From: Fratercula arctica
Taxonomy: Eukaryota > Chordata > Aves > Charadriiformes > Alcidae
Reading direction: 5' to 3'
Assembly: GCA_947846985.1 (NCBI GenBank)
Contig: CANTUZ010000014.1
Coordinates: 7,613,531-7,677,530 of the forward strand
DNA: 64,000 bases
Shown: positions 36,401 through 48,699 of the stretch, one piece after another
How the letters are laid out: each line of letters opens with the position of its first letter
How positions within the stretch are numbered: the first letter of the stretch is position 1
Translations under genes and position numbers: made by a program
Notes under the pieces: generated by a model
Seen by the model: only the letters and a program-made list of their open reading frames with translations
Databases searched by the model: none
Told to the model about the DNA's origin: nothing

Positions 36401-39400
36401 GGGGGGCGGCACGCTGCCCTTCACCCAGGGCGTGTGGTCGTCCACCATGTTGATGGTCAAGTTGGGGTGCCAGTGTGAGATGACCTCCACGGGACCGTAA
36501 TCTTCCGCCCTCTGCAATGAAAATACCACCGCCTCTGTCACCAGCATGGCAGCTCGCGTCCCTCTGTCTCACCCAGCTTTACCCCACCACCGTCCCCCCT
36601 CAAACAAGGCAGCAGAAGGGGGAGCGGGAAGGGGCCGAGCCAACCCTCCCGTCCCAGAAACACACGGAAATCATCGTCCTCTTCCCCCTCTGCAGAGCAG
36701 GAGGGACGTGCCCCAGGCAGGAGGGGGAAATCCTCTGCAGCGCTTCCCGGCAGCTTTGTGATCAGAGGAAGGTGCATGAATATTTAGGAATTTGGCCAAT
36801 GGGGGGAAAAGAAAAAACACCACACAGAAAAAAAAAAAAAAAGCGCCAGTTACCTTGATCATTTCAGGGTCTGCCTCTGTCTCACCCGTCAGGAGGTTCT
36901 TGGTTTTCTGGAACCGCCGACGCTTATATTTGTTGATCACTGGAAGAGAAGAGCAGAGATGAGCGTTTCCTCTCAGCTCTAGGTAGGTGAGGGAAGGAAA
37001 TCTAAGGAGGCTATGGCCAGGACAGGCACAAGCTGACCGGAGAAGCCCATTTCCCTCACGTTAACTAATTAATCTGCACCATCTCACAGATCTTCCATTT
37101 ACCAAAGGGAATGGCTGTAGTTTGGGGACAACAAACCAGATTAACAACCAAACCTTTGAGATAACAGCATCGCTGTTGGAGGAAAACACCTGAACATGGA
37201 CCTGAACATGGCAATTCCTTCTTCTTCTCAACGCTGACATGGTTCCGTACCCCCCGGTGCAGGTAGGGACCCCCCTCCCACATAACGTGGATGGAAATAA
37301 AGAGCTTGCAGAGATTTAAAGCGATTTTTCCTCCATAGGTTCATGAAAGACAAGCTCCAAGTGCGGAAAACATCCAGCCCAGGGAGCAGCAGAGCCAGCA
37401 TGCTGGAGGCCGTGAGGAGTCAGATATTTGCCCTAATCCTCCATGGAGGCCCCTGCCTTCGCTGAGCCACCAGCCTAACGCCTTCAGGCTCCCATTCGGA
37501 CACGGGAATTGGGGTGCCCCTTTTCCCAAGCACCACCCCGGGGCCACCGCGTGCCGCCCTCCTGCCCTGGGCCATACTTCGTGACGTGTGGACGGTGGCA
37601 AGGCGCCTGTACAGGTTCTTCTGCCGGGGGTCAGGATGGAAGCCGCTCTTCGTGAAGTATACGTGGATGTAGATGGAGCCGTTCTGCTGGACGCTCTGAA
37701 ATCACACCCCAGCAGGGCGGTTACGGGTCGGATGCAGTCGGAGCATGGCTGTCGTATCTCCACCTCAGCACCCACGTTCGTACAGCACCTGGCACCGATG
37801 CCAACCATTCTGCCGCAGCCATTGACCCCGTACGAAAGCAAAGCCTAAAGAAGCAGCTGCTCCCTCACAGCATCTGGAGAGCAGCGTGCCTACGGCTTGT
37901 GCCCTGCAACGGGGCAGACCTCAGCTGCTGTAGAGCTCGGGGCAAACCTGAAGCCTTTAACAGCTGGTCACCAAAACGATGGCCTTGAGCCCCGTCACCC
38001 CCACAGCACACCCAGAAGAGACACCAGCCCACTCCACAGTGTCTCACCCACCCTCCGAAGCAAACGGGATACGGATAAAGGTGATGGAAGGGAAGTGCTG
38101 CAGTAGCCAAGGCCGCTTCACGCCTCAGCTCCGCTCAGAGCTCCTGGGATGGCTTTGAGCATGATCCTGACAATCCCCGCCAGCCCCCCGACAATACCCC
38201 AGCTGGCCTCATACCTCCCACAAAGAGCAGCGGGTGCACCCACCTGCGAAATGTCAACTTCCCCATAGTGTTCGTAGCACCCATCAGCGTTCTCACCACT
38301 GGTCCAGTCCCCGTAGACAAGATCCCGCTTCTGCCAAAACAGCGCCGAGCTGACGTTGAAGTCTGTAAAGTGCTCGTGCTCCGAGATATAAACGTAGAGG
38401 TCCTGCGGAGAGAGGAGGACGTCAGCTGCTGGTGGAGGACTCAGCCTGACGGTGAGATATCGTCGCCCAAATCACTCCTGCTCCGCCATACAGCGCCACA
38501 GCACAGCATCCCCTCCCAAACCAGCTCAGTGCTCCAGTGAGCCCAAGAAACGTCTCTCGGCGGATGCTGCACCATCAGGACACCGCAGCCATGGGCAGAG
38601 CTACAATTTCTCTCTTTTGTGTTAAATAGATTTAACATCTAGCTCAGAGCGAGAGCAGCAGGTCCAGCCGCGGTGCCACCACGCTGCCGGTCACGCGCAG
38701 GAGGGGACGGTGCGGTTTCTGCCAGCATTACCATTAAAGTGTCCTTGGGGAAGAGGTTTCGGCTCGGGGCTCGCGGCGTCCCACCCGCACTGCTCTGCTC
38801 CTGTGGCGCCGGCCCGCGGCGGAACCAGCTGCTGATTGCCCAGATGATGAAGATCCTGCAGGAGGAAGGGGGAGAAGCTGCTCAGACATTTTAGCCACCC
38901 TCCCCATCCGAATTGGACGCAGCCTCCTGCGAGCAAACCCCCCTGTTCCCTGGGGTAGGGAGGAGGGAAATCGTTAGCGCTGGACAGGCAAGCCTGCATT
39001 TCAAAACCCTTTATTCTCATTTATTTCCATCGTGGCAGGTGTTCCCCCTCAGGCAACAGGCGCCAGCCAGAGCAAACTGGTTCTGGGCCAGTTCAGACCC
39101 AGCGCGAGGCACAGCGGGAGCATGCCGAAAGCCAGCAAAGGTGCCAGGCGCTCGCCTCAAGGACACAGCGAGAAAGTCACGCTCTGAGGTATCCCAGAGA
39201 AGGCTGCTAAGGGGTGCATAAGGCATCCCTGGTGCAGGACGGGGACATCAGGGTGTCCCCAGATCCCAGCAGACACTCCGCATCACGCACGCGAGGTGCT
39301 TGTCCCTCTGTAGGCAAACCGATGCCGAACCGAGGAGACACTTAAGCCACAGGACAAAGCCGGCTCCCACGCACGCGTGGCAGAAGAGGAGAGTCACCCA

Positions 39401-41398
39401 GTGAGTGAGGGCCAGACGCCAGCGTGCTCCTGGCCACACAGAGACCTTCCAGCTGAGCCCAGAGCCGCCCCCGGCTTGCTCACCACCTCCAAATCCACAG
39501 CCCCAGTGATTCCCAACCTCCAGTGTGCAGCTGCCATTGCTCTCCAAAGCTCCCCAGGCTGCTCCCAGCACAGAGACTGGGACAGGTCCCTTCTGCACAC
39601 TCTCCACAGCCCTCTGCAACCCAAGCCAGGCGGCAGCGTTTGAACGTATGACAAGAAATCGAGCTGTCTGCCCCTGTTTTGGAAGGCTTTTTGCAGCACA
39701 GGCCGAGGTACAAGGGTTTTCAACTCTGGGGTTTTTTTTTTGCAGGTAAATCATGAGGATTATTTCGTACGTGCCGCAGGTGCCACCAGATCAGACTTCC
39801 CCCTCCTCCCCTGCACATGGAGTGACCAGATAACAAGCTTGGGAATGGTGGGCAGCGCCAGCGAGCAAACAATAGCTCCCAGGACCGAGCGACAACCACA
39901 GCTGCGTGTCCACACTGTAGGCAGAAGACTCCGAAGACCCCGAGACACATCAGGATTTAGTTCAGTGTAACTCTCTGTTAGGACGAGCCACAGCATTTTA
40001 GAAAGGTCAAGAGCCCAAAGAAGTGTCCCCGTGCACTCCTGGCTGTGCCACTGAAACAGAGGGAGCACGCAGAGTTCATCAGCACAGCGCCCGCGCTGCC
40101 GGCTTTCATGAAGCCCCATCAGTAGTTGTAAATCTGTGACCCAGGACATCGCTTTTTGCTCAGAAAAGGCTTAGGAGAATATTTCTTCTTCCCAAGGTTT
40201 TGGGAACCAGACCATCATGTTTTGCCTATTATACGCGGTCATCACCCACTCAGGGCTTTCCCTCTTCCCTCCTCCACCAGCCAAACGCAACGTGTGGACT
40301 ATTTCCAAGCGCTTCTGAGGGCACAGGTCCATTGGCAATGAGACAATAGCAGGGTCTTCCTCCTGGCTTCGCCAGCCAGGATACCGGATCTGCTGGTGGA
40401 GATGGCACTTTGGAAAGGACCAAACCCGCCCTTGGTGGGTCAGAAAGGAGGAGATGGACAGAGAAGAAGTGGAGTAGGAAGGCAGCTCGTGGATGCAAGG
40501 AGGAGTCACAGCATCCAGGAAGGGATTCATTCCGTAGCACGGGTCCGAGACCTAGTGGCTCCAGCATTGGCCTCCCCACCGCAACGCACGTGAGGCCAGG
40601 AATAGCACATCCAAATGCACAACAGCAGCTCCAGGCATGCCAGCGGAAACGCCCTCATGTTCGCCTTCCCCGTGGAAGCAGGAGCGACCAGGGGCCGGGG
40701 CTCGGCACTGCACTGGGAGTCATCTGTGCCACAGCGTGGACTTTGGATCCCCCGCAGCAAGGCACGAGGAGTGCCGGCAGCTCCTTGGAGGAGTCTGGGA
40801 AGCATCGGCTGCTCCTGCTCAGGGTGAGCCAGACCCCAGGCCCCCGGGGAAGGAGCTCAAGAGCCCAGAGCTCTGGGAAAGCCCTGTGACAGTGGCGGGG
40901 GGGGTGGGGGGTGGTGACCAGCCCCACAAGGGGCACCCCACGGGCTTCCCTCCTCCTGGCAGGACACCCAAGATTTGGGGACAGGCAACACTGGGCCCCC
41001 AAGCCCCGGGACCCCGCTGTACCCCCGGGATAGGGGGGACGAGCCGTCTGCCCGCCCCGGGAACCCGCTGTGCCCCCAGTTTTGTGGCTCCAGTGCCACG
41101 GCGGGCCGGGAGGAGGGGAGGCCAGCAGGCCGGTGGCACCGGGCGGGGCTCACCTGAAGAGGACGCCTTTGATGACCTGCCAGGCGTTGGGAGCCGGCTG
41201 CTGCCGCTGCGTCTCGGCCGCCGCCGCCTCGCCGCCACCGGCGCTCCCGTTACTGGTCACCTACGGGGAGGAGGGAGGCGCACGGCACCGTCAGCCGAGG
41301 GGGACCCCGCGGGACCTGCCTCCCCGGGCCCGGCCCGCCCGTACCTGCCCCGGGCCCGGCGCGGGCCCCGCCGCCACCTCCGTCCCCGGCGCCGCCAT
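33483..41398 (-). CDS. CLPTM1: CLPTM1, cleft lip and palate transmembrane protein 1
   Basis: Fourteen coding exons on the minus strand: 41398-41345, 41260-41154, 38855-38732, 38402-38244, 37695-37578, 36939-36854, 36511-36391, 36150-35906, 35484-35391, 34862-34672, 34590-34495, 34255-34120, 33948-33781, 33676-33483. They join in phase into 630 codons (human 669). Landmarks are NAWQVIKGVLFR near the N-terminus, the lumenal part with SEHEHFTDFN and YGDWTSGEN, the basic INKYKRRRFQKTKNLL, WNLQKDYFPINETL, then membrane segments (SWILFPLLGCYAVYSLLYLE, WVLSMLYGFLLTFGFI) and the end EDKKKD. Family knowledge: a multi-pass ER/Golgi membrane protein, reported to retain GABA-A receptors. The acidic C-terminal tail is shorter than in human. 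Introns are unusually plain for this window. Confidence 0.98.
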
Positions 41399-41484
41399 CT
41401 TCCTGCGCCGCCACTCCCGCCGCTCTCGCGAGACCGCCGGCGGGGGGCACGTGACGGCGGGGGGGGCACGTGACGGCGAGGGGC

Positions 41485-41512
41485 GGGGCCGGGGCCGGGG
41501 CCGGGGCCGGGG
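41485..41512. repeat. GGGGCC hexanucleotide repeat, about 4-5 units
   Basis: A pure GGGGCC run in the CLPTM1/RELB promoter, flanked by GGGGCGGGG. It is short, but of the type prone to expansion and G-quadruplex formation. Confidence 0.8.
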
Positions 41513-41591
41513 AACCACCACCCCGCTCCCAGCCCCGCCTCCGCTGCGGTGACGTCACCGCCGGCGGGCCAATGGCGACGCCGCCTGCGCC

Positions 41592-41601
41592 GGGGTTTCC
41601 C
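41592..41601 (+). promoter_or_regulatory. kappaB site GGGGTTTCCC
   Basis: Fits the NF-kappaB consensus GGGRNNYYCC, 124 bases before the RELB start codon. Confidence 0.55.
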
Positions 41602-41658
41602 GGCCCGCCCCGCGGCGGTGACCTCAGCGGTGGCAGCCAATGGCGGTGCCGCCCGCGC

Positions 41659-41668
41659 GGGGATTTCC
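41659..41668 (+). promoter_or_regulatory. kappaB site GGGGATTTCC
   Basis: Fits GGGRNWYYCC, 57 bases before the RELB start codon. Mammalian RELB is known to be induced by NF-kappaB through promoter kappaB sites, so this pair fits the same feedback. Confidence 0.65.
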
Positions 41669-41724
41669 AGCTACGGCGGCCGCGCGGCCTCGGGGGCGGG
41701 TGGGGGCACCGGCACCGGCGGGAC

Positions 41725-44700
41725 ATGGCCCTGCCGCTTGGTGAGCCCCGGCGCCGGGAGGAGGGAGGCTGTCTGCAGGGGGAGACCGGGGCCGGTCCCG
41801 GGGGAGGAGGGGGCCGGGTCCCTACTGGGGCGGGGGACACAACCGCGACCTGCTGGGGAGGGGGGGATCGGAGCCTGCCCAGGGAGTACCCGGGCCTGCG
41901 GCATGGAGGCGGCCGGTGCCTTCTTGGGGGGGTGACCCGGCGGACCTTGCCCGGGGAACGGGCGTCACCGGGGGAGGCGGGCCCGGTGACCCCCGGTTCC
42001 TGCCCTGGGGGATGTCACCGAGGGGGGGGGCGTGGTCCCGGGGCCCCCCCGGTTCCTGCCCGGAGAGAGCTGGGGGGGGGACAAGTACATACGATTGGGA
42101 TCCCCCGACACCTCCTCGGGGGTGGGCAGCCGCTGTCCCCGGGGGGTGTCATGGTGCCAGGGACCCCCTGATCCCGGCTGAGGGGGCAGATCCTTGCTTT
42201 GGGGGGATCCTGGTCCTGGGGACCCCCGCATTTCTGTTGGGGGGGAGGGGGGCGTGATCCTGGGGAGGCCCCAGTCCCTCTTCTGGGAGAGCTTTGATTC
42301 CTTTGCTGTGGGGGTAGCGACCCTGAGCCCCAGCCCCCAGTCGTGTTCCATGGCGTGACGGTTGCGTGTCCCCACAGGCACTGCCCTGCAGGATCCCAGC
42401 CTGGCCATGGCACACGCCGCACCTGTGACCGGTAAAACCCCTACACCCCCCTTGGATCCTGCTGTCCCCTCCTGGGGCGGGTGGGCTCCCCAGGGGGCTG
42501 GGACCCTGGGACCAGAGGTGACCCCAGCGTGGCCCCTGCAGGCTGGGGGTGTCCTTCAATGCCCCCCACGGGTCGGGGAGGTGCTGGAGGGAGACTCAGG
42601 GGGGATTTTGTCTTTTCAGATGATTTAGGTGAGTGGACCCTGGGGTACACAGGCAGCCGGTAAGTTTTGCCGCAGTTTTTTGGGGAACCTCAGCCAGAGC
42701 AGGATCCTGGAACCTCAGGTGATGGAGCCAGCGATGGGCCCTTCCGCCCCGTGTGCCTAGACTGGCTGAATCCATCCTTCCTGGGGCCATGAGCAGGACT
42801 TGGGGTGCAGAGCTGTGTGCCATGAAGCAGTGAACCCCCCATGGGAATGCGATGGGGTCCAGGGTAGGGGATGGGGCATCTCATCCCTCCTGCACAAAGC
42901 AGGCATTTGTAGATGGAAAGAAGGCAGGATCTGGCTAGTCCTGTCCTCTCCCCTGGCTGAGGGCAAATGGGGGGTCGTGGCAGGCCCAGAGGGGTCTCAA
43001 CCAGGACTCGGGGTCCTCCCCATCCCGGGGCTGCCCTGAAGCCCTCCTCATCCCACAGAGATCATCGAAGAGGTCATGAAGGAGGATGGCTTCCAGCCGG
43101 ATCCAGCTCCTGTCCTGCCTAAAGTGCTACCCAAAGGCTCACCCAAGTTGGTGGCCCGTGGCTCCAGCCCTGTGGTGGCCACGCGGCCGCTGCGCCCAGC
43201 TGAGCCCTGCCCACTGGCAGCCGGGCTGGCGCCTTACGGTGCCACGGTGCTGCCAGCCGACACGCGGTCCCCGCAGCTCGCCCAGAGCCTCAGCACCCTC
43301 TCACTGTCACCCAAGCTGGTGCCGCGGGGCACAACAGGCACTGGTGGGCGGCACCGCTGGTCTCCAGCCACCGGGCACAGCAAGGACCAGCTGGAGGAGC
43401 TGCTGGAGCCACCCAAGCTGGTGATCACGGAGCAGCCCAAGCAGCGGGGCATGCGATTCCGCTACGAGTGCGAGGGCCGCTCAGCCGGCAGCATCCTGGG
43501 CGAGAGCAGCACCGACGCCAGCAAGACGCTGCCAGCCATCGAGGTGAGCGGCTTGGATGCAGCCCAGGGTGGGCGGGCTGAGGCTTGAGGGTGGCAGAAG
43601 AGTTCTGTGGGGCTGCCAGAGCCCCGTGGGTGCCAGGGGGGATGTGTGAGCCCCACAAGCGTCGGGGTGCTCAGTGCCCATCCTTGAGCGTAGGGGCCTC
43701 CCATGGTGGGAGGTGCTGATGGCTCGTGTCTCCCCGGGGTGGTGGGTGCCAGCTGGGTGCTGGAAGGTGCTCAGCCCCAGTGGGGTAGTGCCAGGGCCTC
43801 ATGGAGGGAGGTGGTCAGACCCCAGTAGGTGCTGGAGCGCTTTCCCCCCTCCATGTCTCTGGGCACGGGCCTCCCCTGTGTCGGTGTACCTGGGGTTGTG
43901 CTGACAGCTCGTGTCTTCCCAGCTGCGGAACTGCCATACGATCCCCGAGGTGAAGGTGACGGCATGTTTGGTGTGGAAGGACTGGCCCTACCGCGTCCAC
44001 CCCCATGGCCTGGTGGGCAAGGACTGCAGCAACGGGCTCTGCGAGGTCGTCCTCAAGCCCCAGACAAACCCCAAACACAGGTAGACGATGCCAGGATGAG
44101 TCCCACTGCTGATGGGGAGCTGTGCTGGGCTGTGTCGGAGACCTTGCACTGGGACGCCAGCATCAGCTCGTGCTGAGGGCTGGTTTTTGGGGGGTTCCCT
44201 GGGCAGTGGGAGGCTGGGAGGGACAGGATACCTGGCGTTCCCTGGGGTTTTGGATGGGGGGAACCGCCTCCCCAGCACATCTCTGCTCCCCGGCAGCTTT
44301 AGCAACCTGGGCATCCAGTGCGTGAAGAAGAAGGAGATCGAGGCGGCAATAGAGAAAAAGCTGCAGTTGGGCATTGACCCCTTCAAAGGTGGGGGGGCTC
44401 AAGTGGAGCCGTTTTTAGGGACTGAGACCCTATCGCTGCAGGGGTTCCAGGTCCCATGGGCATGTCCCCAAGCCCTCCCTACGGGGCCACTGACCATCCC
44501 CTCTCCTCTCCCCAAGCTGGTTCCCTCAAGAACCATCAGGAGGTGGACATGAACGTGGTGAGGATCTGCTTCCAGGCCTCCTACAAGGACGGCTCCGGGC
44601 AGACGCGGCACCTCAGCCCTGTGCTCTCGGAGCCCATCTTCGACAAGAGTATGTGGTGGGGGGGGGGGGGGGTGTCCATGTTCCCGGTGGGGCCACCGGA

Positions 44701-47469
44701 CACCCAGAACCTTCTCTGGTCTGGCATGGGGTGGGTGGTGAGGCTGCATCCAGTTCCTCACCAAGGCTGGGCTCAGGCTGCGGGGTTTGGCCAGGGTTGG
44801 TCCCACGTGGCTGGTGGGGGTTTGTCCCCCCGGGGGGGGTGGCCACCTGCATCCCACGGGGCTGGTACCCAGCACGAGGGAGGAGATGATACTGACGGGA
44901 ATGTCCCCAGTGCCCGAGCCTGGTCGTGGTGCTCTGGCGCCGTCTGAGGCCTGGCGCCGGTGCAGCGCTGGGGCGGTTTGGGAACCGGCTCCCAGCCTGA
45001 GCCGTGATGCTGCCCACAGAGTCTACCAACACCTCGGAGCTGCGGATCTGCCGGATGAACAAGGAGAGCGGTCCCTGCACGGGTGGCGAGGAGCTCTACC
45101 TACTCTGTGACAAGGTCCAAAAAGGTAAGGGGGGGCGGAGGGGGGCGAGCCGGCAGCCCTGTAACCCTGAGGGCAGCTTTGGGGGCCAAATTACCCCCCA
45201 GGAAGCCAGGATGGGGGTGAAGGAGGATGATGCGTGCTGGAGCTGCTGGAAAGTTTTGGAGAGGGTCCAAATGGGGTTGGGAGCTGGGAGTTGCCACCTC
45301 CCCCGGGCTCCTAACCACTCCTGGGTGCTGGAGGGGGAACCGTGGGTGCTAGAGGGGGGAGCAAGGGGGTCCTGCAGCCTCCCAACCCCTCCGCTGTAGG
45401 GGAAGGGCCCCTGGGCTGGAGGGGGAGGGCCCAGCACCAGAGAGAGGACCCCAAGTCATGATGGGGCCATCTTGGCTGCTTGTGGGAGGTGTAGAAGGCA
45501 GGAAGGGGGGGCCTGGGTGCAGGAAGGGGGAGCTCAGGGTGCTGGAGTGGGGGCCCCAGATGTCGGTAAGTGACTTTGAGGGCTGGAGGGGGGGCCCCGC
45601 TGCCTTGCTGATCCCCCCCCGCCCCCCGCCAATTACCACAGAGGACATCGCGGTGGTTTTCCGGAAGGAGACGTGGGAGGCGCGGGCGGACTTCTCGCAG
45701 GCCGACGTTCACCGCCAGGTCGCCATCGTCTTCAAGACGCCGCCCTACCAGCACCTGGAGCTGGCTGAGCCCGTGGAGGTGGAGGTCTTCCTGCAGCGGC
45801 TCACCGACAGCGTCTGCAGCGAGTCCTTCCGCTTCACCTACCTGCCCAAGGACCACGGTACCCGCGCGGCGACTGCCCTGCGAGGGGCACAACAGGCCCC
45901 TGGGATGGGGACAGGACCCCTGGGGTTGGGATGTGGCCCGTGGGATGGGAACAGCCCACCTGGAATGGGGACGGGCCACTCGAAGCAGGATGAGAGGGAC
46001 TGGGGACACACCACCTGTCACGTCGGCCCGCAGTATGGGGACAAAGGCTTTGAAGGATGTGGACACGGAGTGGGGACAGGACCCTGGGTTTGGGATGCGG
46101 CCCTTGGGATTGGGACAGCCCACTTGGGATGGGGATGGGCCACTTGGAAAGGGATAAGAGGGAGTGGGGACACCCTGCTGAGATGTCAGTCATAGCCCAT
46201 GGGACTGGGGACAGGCCACTGGGATGGGGACACAGAGTGGGGACAGGACCCCCGGGGTTGGGATGTGGCCCGCGGGATGGGGACAGCCCACCCGGGCTGG
46301 GGATGGGGGATGGAAACGGGGATATGAGTCCTGTGGGCTGGGGACGGCTCTCTCCAGGCTGGGGACAGGCTCCCAGCGTGGGGACAAGGCTGAGGGGATG
46401 GGAGGGACCCTGGGGGAGGCCCTGGCTCACACCCACCCCTCTCCGTAGATGCCTATGGGGTGAACGTGAAGCGGAAGCGGGGGATGCCCGACGTCCTGGA
46501 GGAGCTCTCGGGCTCAGGTGGGTGCCAGCAGGGCCCCCCCTGGAGGGGAGAAGGCTTCCTGAGGGGCACCCCAGCACCAGCCCCCCTTCCTGGGGTGCTC
46601 CCCTCACTCTGTCCCCCCTGCTCCCCGTCCCCGCAGATCCCTACGGGATCGAAGCTAAGAGGAGGAAGAAGCCGCCGGGATACATGGATCACTTTGCACC
46701 GCTGCCGGTGGCAGGTGGGTCCTGGGAAGGGGAAAGTGGGGGGCGGGATACAGGGGTGGAGGTCCTCCGTTGGCACCCATGGCAGAGCTGGGGGAAGGGG
46801 CGGTTTGGCATGGCCTGGGGTCAGTAGAGCCCCCCCCAAAGGGTGGGAGATGTCTCCAGGTCACCCCTGGGGTTGGGAGAGGTCCCCAAGCCCCCCCACA
46901 GCCCTGGGTCCTGCCCCGCGTCCCCCAGGTCCCCCCTGGGGTTGATAGGGCTCCCCAGGACACCCCCCCATGTTAGATGGGTCCCCCCACACTTGGGAGA
47001 GGTCCCCAAGCCCCCCATGGCCCTGGGGTCACCCTCAGGGTGGGGAGCTGCCCTGGGGACACCCCCACGACCTTGGGTCCCCCCCTGCAGCCCTGGTGTC
47101 ACCCCATAAGTGTGCTGGGGGGTCGGAAGGGCCCACCTGCCTCCCCCCGACCCTCCCTGACCCCTCTTTCTCCCCGCAGAAGATGCCTTTCCCCTCTTCA
47201 CCGGGGAGCCAGAGCCCTTCGACCCCCTGTCCCAGCTCTACGCCCCCTTCATGTCCCCACCGGGCCACCGTGAGGGGCTGCCCCCCCCATACACCCCCAC
47301 GGACTTCCCGGCCTGCCTGGGCCCCGAACTGCTGGCCGAGCCCTACGGCTCTCCCCCCCGTGTCCCCCCCTTCCCCCCCGCCGACCCCCACCCCACTGCC
47401 AGCCTGGTGGGCACCCACATGTTCCCCGGCCACTACAAGGACACCGACCTGCGCCTCGGAGACGTCTGA
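41725..47469 (+). CDS. RELB: RELB, NF-kappaB transcription factor subunit
   Basis: Twelve coding exons: 41725-41740, 42378-42431, 42620-42628, 43059-43543, 43923-44080, 44297-44388, 44517-44648, 45020-45124, 45642-45857, 46449-46517, 46637-46714, 47180-47469. They join in phase into 567 codons (human 579). The short N-terminus keeps the [15 protein letters not shown] block but only part of the leucine-zipper region. The Rel homology domain starts near residue 150 ([20 protein letters not shown]) and continues with [19 protein letters not shown]. The dimerisation domain holds [19 protein letters not shown] and [20 protein letters not shown]. It is followed by basic clusters ([21 protein letters not shown]) and a proline-rich activation tail ending near [14 protein letters not shown]. 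Family knowledge: pairs with p52 or p50 in the non-canonical pathway. Poly(A) signal at 47733. Exon 3 is nine bases. Confidence 0.97.
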
Positions 47470-47732
47470 GCCCCCCCAGCACCCCAGTAGCCCTCCCCTC
47501 TCTGAGCTCGGGGGGGGCCTCCTTGCCCCCCCCGCCCCAGGCCGGCTGGCCCCGCCGGGGCAGCACCGAGCCCCCCGGAAGGATTTCCCCCCTCAGTCAA
47601 GCCGCTTTGCACTATATTTATGGGGGGGGACCCTCCAGTGGCCTTGGGGGGGCCACGGGGTGGCCCCCGGGGAGGGGGGACGTGTGCCACCACCCCAGTC
47701 CTTTGGGTCCCTGTGCGATGGGGTTGGGGGGG

Positions 47733-47738
47733 AATAAA
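47733..47738 (+). terminator. Poly(A) signal of RELB
   Basis: AATAAA in GGGGAATAAAGCC, about 265 bases after the RELB stop codon. Confidence 0.8.
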
Positions 47739-48019
47739 GCCATGGACTCCATCATGCGCCTTGTCCTGCCCTGGGGGGGAAAGCGGACACTGGGGATACT
47801 GGGAGAACTGGTTCCCAGTGGAAGTCCCCATGGGGGAACCCCGGCCACAGCCTGGGTGGGGCACCAGGACCAGTTTGCCCAGTATGGGACTGGGACCACC
47901 GCGGCCCAGTACAGCCCTGGGAGTGGGGCAAGAACCAGGGCAGGTCTGGCCAAGTACAGCCCAAGGACTGGGACTGGGAACAATCTAGCCCAGTATAGGC
48001 CTGGGACTGGGACCAGTCC

Positions 48020-48660
48020 AGCCCAGTGCAGCCCTGGGCCTGGGACCGGCACCGGGACCAGCCCGGCCCAGTGTCCCCTGGGCACTGGGACCGGCAGCGG
48101 GACCAGCCCGGTCCAGTATCCCCTGGGCACTGGGACCGGCACCGGGACCAGCCCGGCCCAGTATCCCCTGGGCACTGGGACCGGCAGCGGGACCAGCCCG
48201 GCCCAGTATCCCCTGGGCACTGGGACCGGCACCGGGACCAGCCCGGCCCAGTGTCCCCTGAGGACTGGGACCGGCAGCGGGACCAGCCCGGCCCAGTGTC
48301 CCCTGAGCACTGGGACCGGCACCGGGACCAGCCCGGCCCAGTGTCCCCTGGGCACTGGGACCGGCAGCGGGACCAGCCCGGCCCAGTATCCCCTGGGCAC
48401 TGGGACCGGCAGCGGGACCAGCCCGGCCCAGTGTCCCCTGAGGACCGGGACCGGCAGCGGGACCAGCCCGGCCCAGTGTCCCCTGAGCACTGGGACCGGC
48501 ACCGGGACCAGCCCGGCCCAGTATCCCCTGAGCACTGGGACCGGCACCGGGACCAGCCCGGCCCAGTATCCCCTGGGCACTGGGACCGGCAGCGGGACCA
48601 GCCCGGCCCAGTGTCCCCTGAGGACCGGGACCGGCAGCGGGACCAGCCCGGCCCGGTGAC
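48020..48660. repeat. 45-bp minisatellite between RELB and CLASRP, ~14 copies
   Basis: Units of 45 bp contain GGGACCAGCCCGGCCCAGT, GTCCCCTGGGCAC (or GAGCAC, GAGGAC) and TGGGACCGGCAGC (or GGCACC). A more degenerate run of the same motif begins near 47,860. The 45-bp period keeps three frames open on each strand; these are not genes. Confidence 0.9.
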
Positions 48661-48699
48661 AGCCCTGGGCTCGGCCCCGGCCCCGGCTCCGCGGACCCG

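Larger units (their letters stand above)
41399..41724. promoter_or_regulatory. Bidirectional CLPTM1/RELB promoter
   Basis: Only about 325 bases separate the CLPTM1 and RELB start codons. From the CLPTM1 side it holds the palindrome TCTCGCGAGA (41424-41433), two CACGTGACGG copies (CACGTG at 41448-41453 and 41467-41472), a GGGGCC repeat, a full CRE TGACGTCA (41550-41557) and CCAAT boxes at 41569-41573 and 41637-41641. Two kappaB sites lie nearest RELB. No TATA box. TCTCGCGAGA is a well-known element of ubiquitous, often bidirectional, CpG-island promoters. Confidence 0.75.
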
